Shown piece by piece: positions 7,775 to 15,580 of a stretch of DNA of 64,000 nt. Under the pieces are notes generated by a model. The model saw only the letters and a list, made by a program, of their open reading frames with translations. It did not search any database and was not told the DNA's origin. Source of the stretch: SHVO01 sp964576515 (GTDB lineage: Bacteria; Pseudomonadota; Alphaproteobacteria; Rhodospirillales; Rhodospirillaceae); assembly GCA_964576515.1 (NCBI GenBank), contig CAZNUW010000004.1, positions 1 to 64,000 of the forward strand, in the 5' to 3' direction. The position numbers were made by a program, and so were the translations under genes. The stretch's first letter is position 1, and each line of letters opens with the position of its first letter.

Positions 7775-8016
7775 CCCAGAAAGCCGTATTTTACCACGCC
7801 GGATGCCCTGTCTGCGTCAGCGCGGAACAGGGGCTCGCCCACGCGCTGAACCCGGCCGATTACGCTGTCGAGATCGTGCATCTCGGCGAAAAGCGCAGCC
7901 GGATCGCCGAAGCCGAAGCCGCAGGCGTTATCTCAGTTCCGGCCCTCGTCATCGCCGGTCAACCCTTTCACATCAATTTCGGCGCCTCGCTCGCCGACGT
8001 GAAAGGCGCGGCCTGA
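7771..8016 (+). CDS. Thioredoxin/glutaredoxin-like small protein (CPVC)
   Basis: An 81-residue thioredoxin-fold protein. The redox motif CPVC follows the first strand (KAVFYHAGCPVC, Cys12 and Cys15), and a cis-proline loop VPALVIAGQ occurs near residue 57. The size and layout resemble glutaredoxin-like or NrdH-like proteins. It probably reduces disulfides in the cytoplasm. It lies 79 bp after the Cys-rich MarR gene and 90 bp before a second CxxC protein, suggesting a redox-stress group. ATG 7771 lacks its own RBS and may be coupled to the seven-codon frame at 7751. Confidence 0.8.
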   Translation: MTQKAVFYHAGCPVCVSAEQGLAHALNPADYAVEIVHLGEKRSRIAEAEAAGVISVPALVIAGQPFHINFGASLADVKGAA

Positions 8017-8040
8017 CGATCCTTCCGCCTAACGATCCCT

Positions 8041-8065
8041 CCGGCGGCGCATTTCGCGCCGCCGG
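8041..8065 (+). terminator. Perfect 10-bp GC hairpin in intergenic gap
   Basis: CCGGCGGCGC, loop ATTTC, then GCGCCGCCGG gives a perfect stem in the 90-bp gap between the two thioredoxin-fold genes. No T-run follows, so it may be a weak terminator, an RNA-stabilising hairpin or an attenuator that sets the ratio of the two genes. Confidence 0.45.
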
Positions 8066-8106
8066 ATATCGCCGCGCCATTACGATTACCGCAACGGGAA
8101 CGCCCC

Positions 8107-8601
8107 ATGAGCCAAAAGACCCGTCCCGCGCCGCCGCTTGTGACTAGCCGCTGGTTCAATGCCGATACGCCGTTGACGCTGGACGCCCTGCGCGGCCGCG
8201 TCGTCGTCATCGAGGCCTTCCAGATGCTCTGTCCCGGCTGTGTCAGTCACGGCTTGCCGCAAGCGGGCCGGGTGTTCGAGACCTTCAACCGCGCCGATGT
8301 GGCGGTCCTCGGGTTGCACTGTGTCTTTGAACATCACGACGCCCAGACACCGACATCCTTGGAAGCGTTCCTCCACGAATACCGGATCGGTTTCCCGGTG
8401 GGTGTGGACGCGCCGGACCCGGACGGCCGGTTGCCGAAAACCATGGCGGCTTACGCCATGCAGGGCACGCCGACCTTGATCCTCATCGACCGCAGGGGCC
8501 ATCGCCGCGCGCAGCATTTCGGCACGGTGCCCGACCTGCGGCTCGGGGCCGAGATCATGGCGCTTATTGGTGAAAACCCCGGCGAAGACCCGCCCGGCTG
8601 A
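8107..8601 (+). CDS. Redoxin (AhpC/TSA-TlpA type) with CPGC motif
   Basis: A 164-residue thioredoxin-fold protein: VVVIEAFQMLCPGCVSHGLPQ carries the CPGC active site near residues 42-45, and the cis-proline segment is GTPTLILIDRRG near residue 128. The insert between them is typical of TlpA/redoxin proteins. No signal peptide is present, so it should be cytoplasmic. Role: thiol-disulfide exchange or peroxide reduction. It is the last gene of the run that starts with the MarR regulator and ends just before the ABC-F promoter element. Confidence 0.82.
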   Translation: MSQKTRPAPPLVTSRWFNADTPLTLDALRGRVVVIEAFQMLCPGCVSHGLPQAGRVFETFNRADVAVLGLHCVFEHHDAQTPTSLEAFLHEYRIGFPVGVDAPDPDGRLPKTMAAYAMQGTPTLILIDRRGHRRAQHFGTVPDLRLGAEIMALIGENPGEDPPG

Positions 8602-8603
8602 GC

Positions 8604-8678
8604 TTTTGACAAACGGTCATTTCAACCGCTAAAACCGCGCGCTTTTCGGCGCAAGGCCATTCAATGGGAGTGGCGAGC
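8604..8678 (+). promoter_or_regulatory. 75-bp promoter/leader element, copy B
   Basis: Carries TTTTGAC, the dyad TGAC-AAACG-GTCA (8607-8619), CGCTAAAAC (8627-8635) and TGGGAGT (8665-8671), in the same spacing as at 2948-3022. Here the TGGGAGT is 28 bases from the homology-supported ATG at 8700, so either translation starts earlier (GTG 8670 or ATG 8664) or the block was copied as a unit. Confidence 0.6.
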
Positions 8679-8699
8679 GCCCACATCCGCGCCGGTTCC

Positions 8700-10346
8700 A
8701 TGATTCGTCTCGATTCCATCACCAAACAGCACGGCCACCAGATCCTCTTCATCGACGCCGCGATGACCCTCCAGAAGGGCGAGAAGGTCGGTCTTGTCGG
8801 TCCCAACGGCGCGGGCAAATCCACCATCTTCCGCATGATCGCGGGCACCGAGCAGCCGGACGACGGCCGCGTGCTGGTCGATTCCGGGATTACCATCGGC
8901 TACTTCAGCCAGGACGTCGGCGAGATGTCCGGCCAAAGCGCGGTTGCCGCCGTGATGGACGGCGCGGGCAACCTGAGCGAGCTCGCCGCCGAGATGGCCG
9001 CGCTCGAAGCCGCCATGGTCGATCCCGAGCAGATGGACAATATGGACGCGCTCGTTACGCGTTACGGCGAGGTGCAAGGCCGCTTCGACGAACTCGGCGG
9101 CTACGCCCTTGAAGGCCGCGCGCGCGAAGTGCTCGCAGGTTTGAGCTTCAGCGAGGAGCGTATGGACGGCGACGTCGGCCTGCTCTCGGGCGGCTGGAAA
9201 ATGCGTGTCGCGCTCGCGCGCATCCTGTTGATGCGTCCCGACGCCATGTTGCTGGACGAACCCTCGAACCACCTCGATCTCGAAAGCCTGATCTGGCTGG
9301 AAGATTTCCTAAAGCGCTACGAAGGCGCGCTGCTCATGACCTCGCACGACCGCGAGTTCATGAACCGCATCGTCAATAAGATCGTGGAAATCGACGGCGG
9401 CGCGCTCACTACCTATTCCGGCAACTATGATTTCTACGAACAGCAGCGCGCGCTGACCGAGAAGCAGCGCCAGGCGCAATTCGACCGTCAGCAGGCGATG
9501 CTGGCCAAGGAAATCGCCTTCATCGAGCGCTTCAAGGCGCGCGCTTCGCACGCCGCCCAGGTGCAAAGCCGGGTGAAGAAACTCGACAAGATCGAACGGG
9601 TCGAGCCGCCGAAGCGCCGCCAGACCGTGCAGTTCGAATTCCGCAGCCCGCCGCGCTCCGGTGACGACGTGGTCACCTTCGAGAACGTGCACAAGGCCTA
9701 CGGCAGTCACACGATTTACGACGGGCTCGACTTCCGCCTGGGCCGCAAGGAACGCTGGTGCGTGCTCGGCGCGAACGGCGCGGGCAAATCGACGCTCCTG
9801 AAACTCGTGGCCGGCGCGGAATCGCCGGACCTCGGGACCCTGCCGGACAAGGGTACGGTGAAACTCGGCGTCAGCGTCAAGATGGGCTACTTCGCCCAGC
9901 ACTCCATGGATCTCCTGGACGGCGACGAGACGGTGTTCGAATCCCTCGACTCCTCCTTCCCACAGGCGGGCCAAGGCACCTTGCGCACGCTCGCCGGATG
10001 TTTCGGCTTCTCGGGCGACGACGTGGAAAAACCCTGCCGCGTGCTCTCAGGCGGCGAGAAGGCGCGCCTCGTGATGGCGAAAATGCTGTTCGATCCGCCC
10101 AACTTCCTGGTGCTGGACGAACCAACCAACCACTTGGATATGGCCACCAAGGAAATGCTGGTCGCCGCGCTCGCGGAATTCGAGGGCACAATGCTCTTTG
10201 TCTCCCACGATCGTCACTTCCTGGCCCAGCTCTCGAACAGAGTGCTGGAACTCACCCCCGAAGGCGCGCATCAATATGGCGGCGGCTACACCGAATATGT
10301 GGCGCGCACGGGTCACGAAGCCCCGGGCCTGCACCCGGGCGCCTAA
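8700..10346 (+). CDS. ABC-F family ATPase (ribosome-associated)
   Basis: A 548-residue protein with two ATP-binding cassettes and no membrane domain. Walker A motifs are GPNGAGKST (34-42) and GANGAGKST (near 357). Signature and Walker B motifs are LLSGGWKMRVALARI...LLDEPSNHLD and LSGGEKARLVMAKM...LVLDEPTNHLD. Between them is a charged helical linker (about 245-310) of the kind that reaches the ribosomal peptidyl-transferase centre. ABC-F proteins such as EttA and Uup act in translation. ATG 8700 matches the usual N-terminus; an upstream in-frame ATG 8664 would add 12 residues and is nearer the RBS-like TGGGAG. Confidence 0.93.
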   Translation: MIRLDSITKQHGHQILFIDAAMTLQKGEKVGLVGPNGAGKSTIFRMIAGTEQPDDGRVLVDSGITIGYFSQDVGEMSGQSAVAAVMDGAGNLSELAAEMAALEAAMVDPEQMDNMDALVTRYGEVQGRFDELGGYALEGRAREVLAGLSFSEERMDGDVGLLSGGWKMRVALARILLMRPDAMLLDEPSNHLDLESLIWLEDFLKRYEGALLMTSHDREFMNRIVNKIVEIDGGALTTYSGNYDFYEQQRALTEKQRQAQFDRQQAMLAKEIAFIERFKARASHAAQVQSRVKKLDKIERVEPPKRRQTVQFEFRSPPRSGDDVVTFENVHKAYGSHTIYDGLDFRLGRKERWCVLGANGAGKSTLLKLVAGAESPDLGTLPDKGTVKLGVSVKMGYFAQHSMDLLDGDETVFESLDSSFPQAGQGTLRTLAGCFGFSGDDVEKPCRVLSGGEKARLVMAKMLFDPPNFLVLDEPTNHLDMATKEMLVAALAEFEGTMLFVSHDRHFLAQLSNRVLELTPEGAHQYGGGYTEYVARTGHEAPGLHPGA

Positions 10347-10369
10347 CGCTTCAACAAAGGACGCGAGAC

Positions 10370-10876
10370 ATGAAGGCTTCCGAACTCAAGGACAAGCAGG
10401 CGCCCATAAAGGCGCAGTACCGCGACAATCCGGACGCGGCCGTGATCACGCTGAAAGCCGAGGGCAGCATCGGCGAGGGCGTCACCTGCTCGGTGCAGAC
10501 TTCGCGCGCGTTGATCGAAGCCGGTCTTCATCCCGCGACGGGCGGTACCGGCATGCACGCCTGCTCCGGCGATATGCTTCTTGAAGCCCTGGTCGCCTGC
10601 GCGGGCGTCACCTTGAACGCCGTCGCGACCGCGCTCGAGCTGAAAATCACAGACGCGAGAATTCGCGCCGAGGGCGACCTCGATTTCAAGGGCACCTTGG
10701 GCGTCGATAAAGCCGCGCCGGTGGGTTTCCGTGATATCCGCCTCGCGTTCGACATCACGGGCGATCTCACCGACGAACAGCGGGCGACCCTGATGAAACT
10801 GACGGAACGCTACTGCGTCATCTATCAAACGCTCAAAGCGCCGCCGCCTGTGGCCGTCAGCGTGAAGGCCGTATAG
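10370..10876 (+). CDS. OsmC family peroxide/thiol protein
   Basis: A 168-residue OsmC/Ohr superfamily protein. The two conserved cysteines lie in HACSGDMLLEAL and LVACAGVT (near residues 65 and 81). OsmC-type proteins reduce organic hydroperoxides with these cysteines at the dimer interface. It starts 23 bp after the ABC-F stop, so it is probably co-transcribed. The sequence is longer than Ohr and close to the YhfA-like OsmC group, so the substrate is uncertain. Confidence 0.88.
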   Translation: MKASELKDKQAPIKAQYRDNPDAAVITLKAEGSIGEGVTCSVQTSRALIEAGLHPATGGTGMHACSGDMLLEALVACAGVTLNAVATALELKITDARIRAEGDLDFKGTLGVDKAAPVGFRDIRLAFDITGDLTDEQRATLMKLTERYCVIYQTLKAPPPVAVSVKAV

Positions 10877-10978
10877 GGCGGTCACAGCGTGGTCCGATTG
10901 GCGCCGTCACGCGCGCCCTGGATAAGACAAGTTTTTCAACGCACAAGGCGCTGTTGGGTGCGGTTTGGGCCGGAAAAC

Positions 10979-11007
10979 TTGATTTTCTGGCGTTTCAACC
11001 ATATATT
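10979..11007 (+). promoter_or_regulatory. Candidate sigma-70 promoter of the cold-shock gene
   Basis: TTGATT (10979-10984), a 17-bp spacer, then TATATT (11002-11007). Transcription from about 11014 would give a leader of roughly 140 bases before the csp start, in line with the long structured leaders of cold-shock mRNAs. Confidence 0.6.
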
Positions 11008-11156
11008 GGCGCTGTCCACTTCTACACAGCCTGGTTAGGCGCGCCCGCCTTCTTTCGAGACCGAGGGCCTCTTTCGAGACAACGTTTAGATCGGATCGTG
11101 CGGGTGCGATGTCGCATGCCGCAATGCGCGTCTATGCGCTTTTTCAGGAGGCCGCG

Positions 11157-11360
11157 ATGGCTAACGGTACTGTTAAATGGTTCAACGCCCAAAAGGGCTT
11201 CGGTTTTATCCAACAAGAATCCGGCGGTAAGGATGTGTTCGTACACATCAGCGCCGTCGAGCGCGCCGGGCTCAGCTCGCTCAATGACGGTCAAGCCATT
11301 AGCTTCGACGTGACGAATGAACGCGGCAAGGAAGCCGCGACGAATCTGAAGCTCATCTAA
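11157..11360 (+). CDS. cspA: CspA-family cold-shock protein
   Basis: A 67-residue single cold-shock domain. RNP1 is KGFGFIQ and RNP2 is VFVHISAVE, the aromatic face that binds single-stranded RNA or DNA. ATG 11157 has AGGAGG seven bases upstream. A strong promoter-like sequence lies about 150 bp upstream and a terminator follows, so it is monocistronic. The second CspA in the window (18633-18836) shares most of the sequence. Confidence 0.96.
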   Translation: MANGTVKWFNAQKGFGFIQQESGGKDVFVHISAVERAGLSSLNDGQAISFDVTNERGKEAATNLKLI

Positions 11361-11376
11361 CCTGCCTTTTCGGAAC

Positions 11377-11406
11377 CGGCCTCGCGTTTCCGCGCGGGGC
11401 CGTTTT
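11377..11406 (+). terminator. Rho-independent terminator after cspA
   Basis: GGCCTCGCG, a TTTC loop and CGCGCGGGGCC form a GC-rich imperfect stem followed by TTTTCATT. Confidence 0.7.
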
Positions 11407-11498
11407 CATTGCCACCTTGAGGCTGAACCCGGTCCAAGAACGCGGCGGCCCACCTGCCTTTTCTAGGCCCCTTTCAAATTTGGAATGAGGATACGCAC

Positions 11499-11990
11499 AT
11501 GGCGGCACACAATTTTAGCAGCGGCGATGGCGTTGTTTACCCGGGGCATGGGGTCGGAACCGTTGTCGGCGTGAAATCCGAAACGATCGGCGGCGCGTCT
11601 GCGGAGTTCCTTGTCGTCACCTTCGAGGTCGGCATGAAGTTGCGCATTCCGGTCGGCAACGTCAAAAAGTGCGGTCTCCGCAAACTTTCATCCCGCCGCG
11701 CGATGCAGGAAGCGTTGAGCGTTCTGAGCGAGCCACGGTCGCGGAAGAAGCCGATGTGGCGGCACCGCGCGCTGGAATATGCGGCCAAGATCAAAAGCGG
11801 CGATGCGCGTTCCATCGCCGAGATCGTGCGCGATCTGCACCGCGGTCCCACGGATTCTGAAGCGTCTTTTAGCGAGAAGGCGGTGTATCAACAGGCGTGG
11901 GATCACCTGATTCCCGAAATCGCGGCGGCGGATAACACCGACGTCGACGCCGCGGCGAAAAAGGTCATCCGTCTGCTTGAGGCCGCGTAG
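11499..11990 (+). CDS. carD: CarD/CdnL-family transcription factor
   Basis: A 163-residue protein with the N-terminal Tudor-like RNA-polymerase interaction domain (GDGVVYPGHGVGTVVGVKSE, then LRIPVGNVKKCGLRKL) and a helical C-terminal DNA-binding domain (MWRHRALEYAAKIKSGDARSIAEIVRDLHR). CarD binds the beta subunit of RNA polymerase and stabilises the open complex, especially at rRNA and housekeeping promoters. Codon use and size are standard. It stands alone between the cspA terminator and a convergent minus-strand operon. Confidence 0.95.
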   Translation: MAAHNFSSGDGVVYPGHGVGTVVGVKSETIGGASAEFLVVTFEVGMKLRIPVGNVKKCGLRKLSSRRAMQEALSVLSEPRSRKKPMWRHRALEYAAKIKSGDARSIAEIVRDLHRGPTDSEASFSEKAVYQQAWDHLIPEIAAADNTDVDAAAKKVIRLLEAA

Positions 11991-12011
11991 GCCGCGCGGC
12001 GAGCTGCGCGC

Positions 12012-13034
12012 CTACTGCACCTTCTTCTGCCGCTCCAGCGCCAGCGCGAGGATGCGGTTGATCATCCGCCGGTAGCTCAGCTTGTCGTATTTGGCGGCTT
12101 GCGCGAATTCCTCGCTCTCGGCGATCTCGGGATTGGCGTTGGCCTCCAGGAAATAGGGAACGCCGTCGGTCGATAGACGGAAATCGATGCGCGCGTAACC
12201 GTCCAGTTCCAGCGTCCTGTAGATGCGCTTGGCCATGCGCTTCAGCTTGGCCAGCATCTCGGGGCCTAAGCCCTTCGCCGGATACGACGTGATATCGTGC
12301 TTTTCCTGATAAGCGGCGTCGTGTTTCACCTTCTCGGTCGCGATGCCCGCGCCTTCGTCAGCCATATTGCCGAAGTCCAGTTCCCACACGGTCAGCGCGC
12401 GCAGGCGCTGGTTTCCCAAGATGCCCACGTACAGCTCGCGCCCGACGATGAACTGTTCGGCGATAGCGGTCACGCCCAGGCGTTCGTGGATGAACTCCAC
12501 GCGCTCCTTCAAGCTGGCGTCGTCCTCGACGCGCGAGGCCTGGGCAATCCCTAGGGACGAATCTTCGCTCAAGGTCTTCACGATGGCCGGGAAGGTGAGG
12601 CGGCGTGGCCGGACGATCTTGCGGCCTTTGGGGAACACCGCGAACGCCGGCGTCGGCACGCGGTGGTACGATACCAGTTTTTTCGACAGGTCCTTGCCGC
12701 GCGACAGCATCAGCCCGCGTGGATTGCAGCCCGTGTAGGGCACTTGCAGCAGTTCAAGATAGCTCGCGACGTTCTGGTCGTAGGCCGTGTTGCCGTGAAA
12801 TTCCTCCAGCAGGTTGAACACCACGTCCGGCTGCCAGTTTTCGACCTCTTCGCGGATCGGCTTCAACTCGTCCTGCACGCCGATCACCTTCACCTTGTGC
12901 CGGTTCCGGCGCAGGGCGGTCAGCACGCTGATCTCGGTCTTGAAGGTCTCCCGTTCTTTCTCCGACAAATCCTTCAAATTCTCCGGCGGGATCTGATCGG
13001 GGTGCAGGAGGACCAGGACTTTTAGGGGCTTCAT
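12012..13034 (-). CDS. ATP-grasp ligase (D-Ala-D-Ala ligase-like)
   Basis: A 340-residue protein with an ATP-grasp fold: lid/ATP segment FPAIVKTLSEDSSLGI, grip VGRELYVGILGN, and the metal-binding end YARIDFRLSTDGVPYFLEANANPEI. It resembles D-alanine-D-alanine ligases and related peptide ligases but lacks a typical Ddl N-terminus. It would couple a carboxylate to an amine with ATP. Start ATG 13034 overlaps the stop of the upstream zinc-peptidase gene (ATGA), so the two are coupled. A housekeeping Ddl is usually placed in the mur-fts cluster, so this is likely an accessory ligase. Substrate unknown. Confidence 0.85.
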   Translation of the reverse strand: MKPLKVLVLLHPDQIPPENLKDLSEKERETFKTEISVLTALRRNRHKVKVIGVQDELKPIREEVENWQPDVVFNLLEEFHGNTAYDQNVASYLELLQVPYTGCNPRGLMLSRGKDLSKKLVSYHRVPTPAFAVFPKGRKIVRPRRLTFPAIVKTLSEDSSLGIAQASRVEDDASLKERVEFIHERLGVTAIAEQFIVGRELYVGILGNQRLRALTVWELDFGNMADEGAGIATEKVKHDAAYQEKHDITSYPAKGLGPEMLAKLKRMAKRIYRTLELDGYARIDFRLSTDGVPYFLEANANPEIAESEEFAQAAKYDKLSYRRMINRILALALERQKKVQ

Positions 13035-14095
13035 AGCGCGATCCACTCCCGGCGCGACTTATGATACAGCATCTGCGCGGTCTGCGCCGTCAGCAGCACC
13101 GCGAAATTCGTGAACAGGTCCGCCTCCCGCCCCGGCGCGCGCAGTTTCAAATCCCGGCAGCGGGCGATCATCCGGTCGATGATCGTATCCAGCGTCAGTT
13201 GGTATTCGCCGGTCCACTTGGCCACCAGCGGCCGCAGTTTCGAGCGGTTGCGGCGGATGAAGGCTGCCGCGGTCGGCGCGCGGGCGTGGCGCGTCTCGGT
13301 CGAGAAGATGCGGTGCAAATCCCGATCGTAGGTCTTGGGCAGGTCCACCGTGTAGTAGGCCCGCTTCTTCTCATAGTGTTCGCCCAGCGTCTTGGTCAGG
13401 CGGCTGATGGGATCGACGCGCGAGCGCGGCATGCGCAAGGGCGTCATCTTGCCGATCCCCGCCATCAGCTCGTCCACATACTCCAGCTTCTCTAGGGCCC
13501 GCCATCCGGCATAGCGCTTGCGCCAGGCCGAACGCGGGTTCAGCCACACCGCGAAAGTCTCGGCGAAATCCTCGTCGGGATGGCTCTGCGCGTACCACAG
13601 CCGCAGATGCTGCACGTAACTTTTGCTGCGGGGGTTCGGGCGGTAATAGTCGGGATACTTGGCCGATGCGTTGCCGAACAGTTGCTGCCAGCGTCGGCGG
13701 CGCTGCAACTGATAGCGCTGCTGGATGACGTGTCCGGCTTCGTGCCGCAGGATGCGCATGCACTCGCGCACCGTGCCGCCTTCCACTTCCAGCACCATCT
13801 TACGCTCCAGGCGCATCAGGCGGGGATGGGTCAGGTAAAAAGGGATGGCGATCCCGGCGGTGTCCTTCGGCACGCTGAACCACTCGTCCGAGATCCAGGC
13901 GTGCGGCTTCAAGGGAATGCCGCGGTCCTCAAGTTCGTCGTTCAGGTCTTCGAGGCATTCCTCCAGCCAGGTGCCTTCCACCTTCACCTTGATGTCCTTG
14001 AGGCGGACCTTCAGCAGGGCTTCGTCGGAAAGGGTTTTCCATGCGCGCGCATTCGTCGTGCGCGGGCGTTTGGCGGAGGAACGTGTCCGGGTCAT
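13031..14095 (-). CDS. Putative zinc-binding metallopeptidase
   Basis: A 354-residue basic protein. The HEAGHVIQQRY segment is an HExxH-like zinc motif with Glu two residues after the first His (HEAGH), followed by a DEDFAETFAVWL helix that could supply the third ligand. This matches the putative zinc-binding metallopeptidase family (Peptidase_Mx-like). No signal peptide, so it is cytoplasmic. ATG 14095 is used; a run AAGGGG abuts it directly, so the start is not certain. Its last codons overlap the ATP-grasp gene by four bases, pointing to a two-gene unit. Cleavage target unknown. Confidence 0.75.
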   Translation of the reverse strand: MTRTRSSAKRPRTTNARAWKTLSDEALLKVRLKDIKVKVEGTWLEECLEDLNDELEDRGIPLKPHAWISDEWFSVPKDTAGIAIPFYLTHPRLMRLERKMVLEVEGGTVRECMRILRHEAGHVIQQRYQLQRRRRWQQLFGNASAKYPDYYRPNPRSKSYVQHLRLWYAQSHPDEDFAETFAVWLNPRSAWRKRYAGWRALEKLEYVDELMAGIGKMTPLRMPRSRVDPISRLTKTLGEHYEKKRAYYTVDLPKTYDRDLHRIFSTETRHARAPTAAAFIRRNRSKLRPLVAKWTGEYQLTLDTIIDRMIARCRDLKLRAPGREADLFTNFAVLLTAQTAQMLYHKSRREWIAL

Positions 14096-14167
14096 CCCCT
14101 TATATTGGAAGCCGCGCGGGGCCGCGGCAATAGGCATGACGCCCGCGCGTGTGTTGTCGCGTATGAT

Positions 14168-14187
14168 GATGGCCGTTTCCGGCCATC
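14168..14187. other. Short hairpin in the leader of the DUF1801 gene
   Basis: GATGGCC, loop GTTTCC, GGCCATC forms a 7-bp perfect stem 18 bases before the ATG at 14206. It could affect ribosome access or be chance in GC-rich DNA. Confidence 0.3.
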
Positions 14188-14205
14188 TCGGAAAAGGCGA
14201 AAGAC

Positions 14206-14673
14206 ATGATGCGCAAATCCATTCCGGCCGCGAACCCCGGCGCCTATGTCGCCGCGCTCACGGGGTGGCGGGCCCCTATCGTCAAGGTGCTGCGCGCTGC
14301 GGTTTTGCGCGCGAAACCCGAGGATGAAGTCATCAAATGGGGGCACATCGTTTATTTCGCCAACGGGCCCGTGGCCCTGATCCGCGCCGAGGACGCGCGT
14401 GTGCTGTTCGGCTTCTGGCGTGGCAAACGTCTCACCGCCCTTGAGCCGCGCCTCAAGCCCGGCGGAAAATATGAAATGGCGACCTGGGAGATCAGGGAAG
14501 GCGATGCGATCAGCCCCGCGAAGGCTGCGACATTGATGCGGGCCGCCATCGCCCTCAATCGCACCGTGGGCGATCCGACCAAGGCCGCCCCAAACAAAAA
14601 GCGGCCGGCCGCGAGAACGCGGCCAGCCGCCAAGCGTAGGAACAGACCTACAAAAAGCGCCAGGGCCGGCTAG
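14206..14673 (+). CDS. DUF1801 protein with lysine/arginine-rich tail
   Basis: A 155-residue protein. Residues 1-120 match DUF1801 (YdhG/frataxin-like fold; EDEVIKWGHIVYFANG, RLKPGGKYEMATWEIREGD). The last 30 residues are almost only Lys, Arg, Ala, Pro and Thr (KKRPAARTRPAAKRR), like the tails of histone-H1-type proteins, suggesting nucleic-acid contact. ATG 14206 follows AAAGGCG. The biochemical role of DUF1801 proteins is not settled. It overlaps the 3' end of the next minus-strand gene by four bases. Confidence 0.82.
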   Translation: MMRKSIPAANPGAYVAALTGWRAPIVKVLRAAVLRAKPEDEVIKWGHIVYFANGPVALIRAEDARVLFGFWRGKRLTALEPRLKPGGKYEMATWEIREGDAISPAKAATLMRAAIALNRTVGDPTKAAPNKKRPAARTRPAAKRRNRPTKSARAG

Positions 14674-14927
14674 TCCCTGTCGTGCTCCGGCGATGCGCTC
14701 AGCATGAACGCCGCTCCCCGTTCGTGCATCATCTGCGCGGCGGTGCGGCGCTCCGACGACGTGAGAGTTTCCGGATCGTCGCTGCGCAGAGCCGTCGCCA
14801 GATCGAAGGCGCGGCCGCGCGGTATCGTTCTGCCCACCGCGTCCTGTGCGCTGCGCGGAAGGCGGTCGAAGACGCGGCGCAATTCAAAGTGCCCAGGCGT
14901 TCGGGTGAGGGCGTAGGTACGTATCAT
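14670..14927 (-). CDS. Small protein of unknown function
   Basis: Encodes 85 residues beginning MIRTYALTRTPGHFELRR, soluble and Arg-rich. ATG 14927 is preferred because AAAGGA lies six bases upstream; an in-frame ATG at 14948 is possible. It follows the 14954-15172 gene by 26 bp, and the two look like one transcript. I recognise no family. Confidence 0.6.
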   Translation of the reverse strand: MIRTYALTRTPGHFELRRVFDRLPRSAQDAVGRTIPRGRAFDLATALRSDDPETLTSSERRTAAQMMHERGAAFMLSASPEHDRD

Positions 14928-14953
14928 GCCTTGTCCTTTCGAGGTCATTGCGG

Positions 14954-15172
14954 TTACGGCGAGAAGGCGCCCGCGGCGCGCAGCACGCTCCACACCGTTG
15001 GAATGCCCAGGTCCGCGCCCGCCGCGTGAGCCACCCACATGTCGGCGCAAAAGCGTACGACATGTTGGCCGTTCGGCGCGTCGATGCCGTGCGCGCGGGT
15101 CCAGGCCTCGAAGCCGTTAACCAAGGCGGCGCGACCGTCATTGTCCATGGTGAGCCAGTTGTCGGCGGTCAT
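14954..15172 (-). CDS. Small protein of unknown function
   Basis: Encodes about 72 residues (MTADNWLTMDNDGRAALVNG...), acidic at the start, with two aromatic-rich helices and one Cys. GGGAG lies seven bases before ATG 15172; a second ATG at 15178 and a GTG at 15214 are in frame, so the N-terminus is uncertain. Apparently coupled to the 14670 gene. No family recognised. Confidence 0.5.
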   Translation of the reverse strand: MTADNWLTMDNDGRAALVNGFEAWTRAHGIDAPNGQHVVRFCADMWVAHAAGADLGIPTVWSVLRAAGAFSP

Positions 15173-15385
15173 CTCCATTCTCCCACACTTGTTGGCCTCG
15201 TCGACGTAGTCCACGGCGCCGGACGTCTCTTCCGTTTCGCGGACAACGCGGTCCGCTGAGTTGCGGCGGGACAGAGGCCCGAGGGCAGAACGCCAGGGCG
15301 CAGAAGCGGCATCTCCGATACAAGTTCAACGTCCTCCCCCGTCATAGTTGCGCGTATTGATATGTGAGTCGCTTGCGGCCGCGAG

Positions 15386-15580
15386 TCATCCGGCGTTGAC
15401 GATCTTACGGGCGACGCCGGATCGCCATGTGGACGATCGCCGGCAGACAATGCAAATTCGTTCTCCCGCCCACGCGCTCGCGAAAACTTTCAGGCAGCTC
15501 AGGCATTGTCGTCGCTTCGCGGTGTGTTTTAGTTCGGATTCGTCATGATCTTCCGCGCGATGCGAATTGCGTCCTCTCAT
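15386..15580 (-). CDS. Small C4 zinc-ribbon protein
   Basis: A 64-residue protein with Cys26-x2-Cys29 and Cys43-x2-Cys46 (CLSCLKVFASAWAGERICIVC), a four-cysteine zinc ribbon. Similar tiny proteins with a conserved C-x-x-C-x-K-x-F start are common in Alphaproteobacteria, with no known role. Its ATG 15580 overlaps the stop of the 15577-15840 gene (ATGA), so the pair is translationally coupled. The flanks are basic, consistent with RNA or DNA contact. Confidence 0.72.
   Translation of the reverse strand: MRGRNSHRAEDHDESELKHTAKRRQCLSCLKVFASAWAGERICIVCRRSSTWRSGVARKIVNAG

Noticed and set aside
8664..8699. ATG 8664 as start of the ABC-F gene
   Set aside because: The 12 extra residues (MGVASAHIRAGS) do not fit the family N-terminus; kept only as an alternative because of the nearby TGGGAG.
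15173..15385. Extra small genes in the gap before the zinc-ribbon gene
   Set aside because: Short frames exist (for example a GTG at 15214) but none has both an RBS and a plausible composition.
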